NCBI GenBank assembly: GCA_031265005.1
Contig: JAISDD010000153.1
Location: 1 to 15,843 of the forward strand
Source of the DNA: Syntrophomonadaceae bacterium
GTDB lineage: Bacteria > Bacillota > Syntrophomonadia > Syntrophomonadales > Syntrophomonadaceae
DNA: 15,843 nt
Reading direction: 5' to 3'
The notes under the pieces: model-generated
Seen by the model: only the letters and a program-made list of their open reading frames with translations
Database searches by the model: none
Told to the model about the DNA's origin: nothing
Made by a program: the position numbers and the translations under genes
Shown here: piece after piece, positions 14,006-15,843 of the stretch
Layout of the letters: the number at the start of each line of letters is the position of its first letter
Position numbering within the stretch: the stretch's first letter is position 1

Positions 14006-14884
14006 TTACTCCCGCTCCCCGCTGTACGGCGCCAAATGGTCCGCTATAAGTATGAATTCTGATACGGTGAGCGTTTCAGGGCGTCTCTGAGGGTCGACCC
14101 CTAGATTTATCAGACGGGTTTCCAAATCATTCTTATTTCCCGCGAAAACTTTTACGCAGATATTTGACAGAGTTTTGCGGCGCAATTGAAAAGAGGTGCG
14201 GACTAAATGTTTGAACAAATCTTCGTTTTGACATGGATATTTACCGGGGCGGGGACGAAACTGAAGGACTACCGAATCGACCTCCGGTTTGGGCGTGAAA
14301 CAATTTTTAGACACTTTCATCAGTAAAACGGCTTCCGCGTACCAGCGCGTCATGACCGTCAGCAAGCCGTAGGCTTTTGTGCCGGGCTGCGCTAAAATTC
14401 TTTCCCCCACTTCTTTCTGCATCATGAGCGTGGCCGTTCTCAGATGAGGACATTGTTCCAAAAGCTTAAAAATAATAGGCGAGGTGATATGATAGGGAAT
14501 ATTGGCGCACACGCTGAAAGAAGGCGGGTCCGGCAAAGAAAAAGCCGCCGCTAATTCCGCTTCCAGATCGACGCTGAGAACATCTTTGATGAGCAGGCGA
14601 ACTCCGGGCTGCCCGCCTATGACCGCCTTTAACGGTTCTTCTAAACGCGCGTCGGCGTCGATGGCCAAGAGCCCCTTGCAGCGAGACGTCAACTGCTGGG
14701 TCAGCGCGCCTAGGCCCGGCCCTATCTCAACTAAGTATTCCTGGTCGGACAGGGCGGCCTTTTCCACGATATTCCGCAAAACATTGCGGTCGGTCAGAAA
14801 ATTCTGCCCCAGCGCTTTGACAGGCTTGATATTATATTCCTTTAATAAGGAGCGCAAACCGGAAATAGAATCGGGTTTTATCAT
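14006..14884 (-). CDS. rsmA: 16S rRNA dimethyladenosine methyltransferase
   Basis: A protein of 292 residues (also called KsgA) that uses S-adenosylmethionine to dimethylate two adjacent adenines near the 3' end of 16S rRNA during small-subunit maturation. LGQNFL (25-30) precedes the SAM site VEIGPGLGALTQQL (~52-65). IDADARL holds the acidic residue that binds the SAM ribose, and NIPYHITSPI (128-137) is the catalytic NxPY-type motif. FTPKPEVDSVVL and RRKTLSN mark the C-terminal RNA-binding part. Length is normal. The ATG at 14884 has TGAGGA about 7 nt upstream. A promoter and a terminator-like hairpin lie in its leader. The stop codon is followed in the same frame by the antitoxin remnant. 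Confidence 0.97.
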   Translation of the reverse strand: MIKPDSISGLRSLLKEYNIKPVKALGQNFLTDRNVLRNIVEKAALSDQEYLVEIGPGLGALTQQLTSRCKGLLAIDADARLEEPLKAVIGGQPGVRLLIKDVLSVDLEAELAAAFSLPDPPSFSVCANIPYHITSPIIFKLLEQCPHLRTATLMMQKEVGERILAQPGTKAYGLLTVMTRWYAEAVLLMKVSKNCFTPKPEVDSVVLQFRPRPGKYPCQNEDLFKHLVRTSFQLRRKTLSNICVKVFAGNKNDLETRLINLGVDPQRRPETLTVSEFILIADHLAPYSGERE

Positions 14885-14923
14885 GTTAAATCCTCAGCGG
14901 CAGGTACGCCGCGCAAACAAAAA

Positions 14924-14946
14924 TTGCAAGAAAAAATTTCCTGCAA
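14924..14946 (-). terminator. Intrinsic terminator between the upstream promoter and ksgA
   Basis: A 10-bp stem (one G-T) around a 3-nt loop pairs 14924-14933 with 14937-14946. On the minus strand it is followed by TTTTTGTTTG. It may simply end transcription of the lipoprotein gene, or act as an attenuator in the ksgA leader, since a sigma-A promoter lies upstream of it. Confidence 0.65.
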
Positions 14947-14966
14947 CTTAAAAAAACATTTTTGTT

Positions 14967-14995
14967 ATTATACTATGGACGGGCGGGAAAATCAA
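14967..14995 (-). promoter_or_regulatory. Sigma-A promoter upstream of ksgA
   Basis: TTGATT (14995-14990), a 17-bp spacer and TATAAT (14972-14967) on the minus strand. The leader to the ATG at 14884 would be about 76 nt and contains the hairpin at 14924-14946. Confidence 0.6.
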
Positions 14996-15008
14996 TTAAT
15001 ACATCCGC

Positions 15009-15027
15009 CGCGGGCAAATAGCCCGCG
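15009..15027. other. GC-rich hairpin after the lipoprotein gene
   Basis: CGCGGGC and GCCCGCG pair perfectly around a 5-nt loop. The minus-strand exit lacks a T-run, so this is either a weak terminator or a transcript-stabilising 3' hairpin. Confidence 0.4.
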
Positions 15028-15048
15028 TTTAATATAGAATACTATGAG

Positions 15049-15573
15049 CTATAATTTTTTCGCGACGTCCTGCTTGATTTTATCTACTTCTTCTTTAAAT
15101 TCGGTTATGGCCCGGCCTTCGACTATACCGCCGGCTACCCGGTCAATTCTCTGAATCAGCTCCGGCTTTCTGGTCACTACTACTTCCGCCGCCCGCGGTT
15201 CATTGTTCACGATGCTGTCTTTAACGGTTTTGTCTATTTCCGCGGCTTTAGCTTCGCTGATATTATTGTCTAAAGTCAGCCCGACCAGGGCGCTTACTTT
15301 GCCGGGATTTTGCGGTTGAGCGTTTTGGCCGGAGCCATTTTCAGCAGGCAGGTCATTGACGACCACCGAAGCTTTTTCTACCCCTTCCACCGCTTCCGCC
15401 AGCTTGGAGAACTTATTGGTCAGTACTCTGCGCTCGCTGATACCAGCGTCCGCGCTCGCGTCCGGCTGAGATTGATTCTGCGGATTTACCGGATTAGCAG
15501 CTTTTTTATGGCAAGCTCCTATAGTGATAAGCAATAAAAACAACATTAATACGGAAATTAATTTTTTCAACAA
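15049..15573 (-). CDS. YhcN/YlaJ-type sporulation lipoprotein
   Basis: A protein of 174 residues with a lipoprotein signal: KK at the N-terminus, a hydrophobic core (LISVLMLFLLLITI) and lipobox IGAC with Cys21. A linker rich in Asn, Gln and Pro follows. The folded part begins ~KFSKLAEAVEGVEKASVVVND and includes SALVGLTLDN, EIDKTVKDSIVNNEP and AEVVVTRKPELIQRIDRVAGG, typical of the YhcN/YlaJ family, whose members sit in the inner spore membrane and are linked to germination in Bacillus. The start is TTG (15573), with GGGGAGG 7 nt upstream; no ATG is available before the signal. Likely anchored on the outer face of the cytoplasmic or spore membrane. Confidence 0.88.
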   Translation of the reverse strand: MLKKLISVLMLFLLLITIGACHKKAANPVNPQNQSQPDASADAGISERRVLTNKFSKLAEAVEGVEKASVVVNDLPAENGSGQNAQPQNPGKVSALVGLTLDNNISEAKAAEIDKTVKDSIVNNEPRAAEVVVTRKPELIQRIDRVAGGIVEGRAITEFKEEVDKIKQDVAKKL

Positions 15574-15645
15574 CTGATCGCCTCCCCAAATCTTTTTAAT
15601 TAGAGTATGTTTTAAGAGATTCTTTTATACAGGAAAAAAATACCA

Positions 15646-15682
15646 AAAAACCGCTTACCTCGTCATGATGTAAACGGTTTTT
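15646..15682 (-). terminator. Terminator of the 3D-domain gene
   Basis: The arm AAAAACCG-x-TTAC (15646-15658) pairs with GTAA-x-CGGTTTTT (15670-15682) with one mismatch. On the minus strand a run of T residues follows. It is about 36 bp past the stop at 15718. Confidence 0.75.
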
Positions 15683-15717
15683 AAAATAAAGCCTAGGGGG
15701 TGGACATAGTGCGGCGT

Positions 15718-15843
15718 TCAGCGCAGAATATAAACTAAAACGGTGCGGCGGCCCCATTGGATGCATTGGGTGTAGTCTTCCATAAAGAGATCGATCTTAT
15801 CGCCTTTTATGCTGCCTCCTGTATCGGCGGCCATGGCGTAACC
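15718..15843 (-). CDS. 3D-domain protein, C-terminus (cut by window edge)
   Basis: The last 41 residues of a reading frame that enters from beyond 15843: GYAMAADTGGSIKGDKIDLF, then MEDYTQCIQWGRRTVLVYIL and a TGA. This is the end of a 3D domain, named for three conserved Asp residues; ADTGG and KIDLF carry two of them. 3D domains are found in YabE-, YocH- and Rpf-type cell-wall hydrolases. In Bacillus subtilis yabE lies just upstream of rnmV-ksgA, so a YabE-like protein (G5 plus 3D) is likely but the diagnostic N-terminal part is not in the window. Confidence 0.88.
   Translation of the reverse strand, partial: GYAMAADTGGSIKGDKIDLFMEDYTQCIQWGRRTVLVYILR

Noticed and set aside
1..15843. tRNA, rRNA or CRISPR arrays
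   Set aside because: I found no cloverleaf with a CCA end, no rRNA-like stretch and no regularly spaced direct repeats.

Overview
The window looks like chromosomal DNA of an endospore-forming Firmicute. It carries SpoIIR, Veg, a YhcN/YlaJ-type lipoprotein, a 3D-domain wall hydrolase and likely spore-coat proteins, with consensus sigma-A promoters and strong Shine-Dalgarno sites. A quinone-linked FixABCX complex together with sporulation genes suggests a Sporomusa-like Negativicute, but that placement is inference. The minus-strand order 3D-domain protein, ksgA, veg, ispE recalls the yabE-ksgA-veg-ispE region near oriC of Bacillus. A perfect ParB-binding site (parS) at 4162-4177 fits an origin-proximal location.

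Layout. Positions 1-239 hold the 5' end of an IS630-type transposase (minus strand, cut by the window edge). After an AT-rich leader with a 14-bp palindrome, a plus-strand fixCXAB cluster (698-4092) encodes an electron-transfer flavoprotein pair with its quinone-reductase and ferredoxin partners. Everything further right is on the minus strand. The two blocks converge on a 38-bp perfect palindrome (4151-4188) that contains parS and resembles a bidirectional terminator. From 6657 leftwards run ispE, a GntR/FCD regulator and a MobA-like nucleotidyltransferase, with tight spacing and tandem promoters. To their right come spoIIR, an unlisted 53-residue ribbon-helix-helix protein and a patatin-like hydrolase.

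From 8881 to 12947 lies a block that I read as a mother-cell (spore-surface) locus: a SPOCS-like protein, two glycosyltransferases, a small zinc-finger protein, and a second SPOCS-like protein with a coiled-coil tail. Two of its transcription units have sigma-K/E-type promoters. No single gene proves this role. The case rests on promoters, weak domain resemblance and clustering.

veg follows, with a perfect TTGACA-17-TATAAT promoter and its own terminator. Between veg and ksgA is a decayed RelB/RelE-type toxin-antitoxin module whose antitoxin frame continues directly from the ksgA stop codon. ksgA, a sporulation lipoprotein and the C-terminus of a 3D-domain protein close the window. I see no rRNA, tRNA or CRISPR array.
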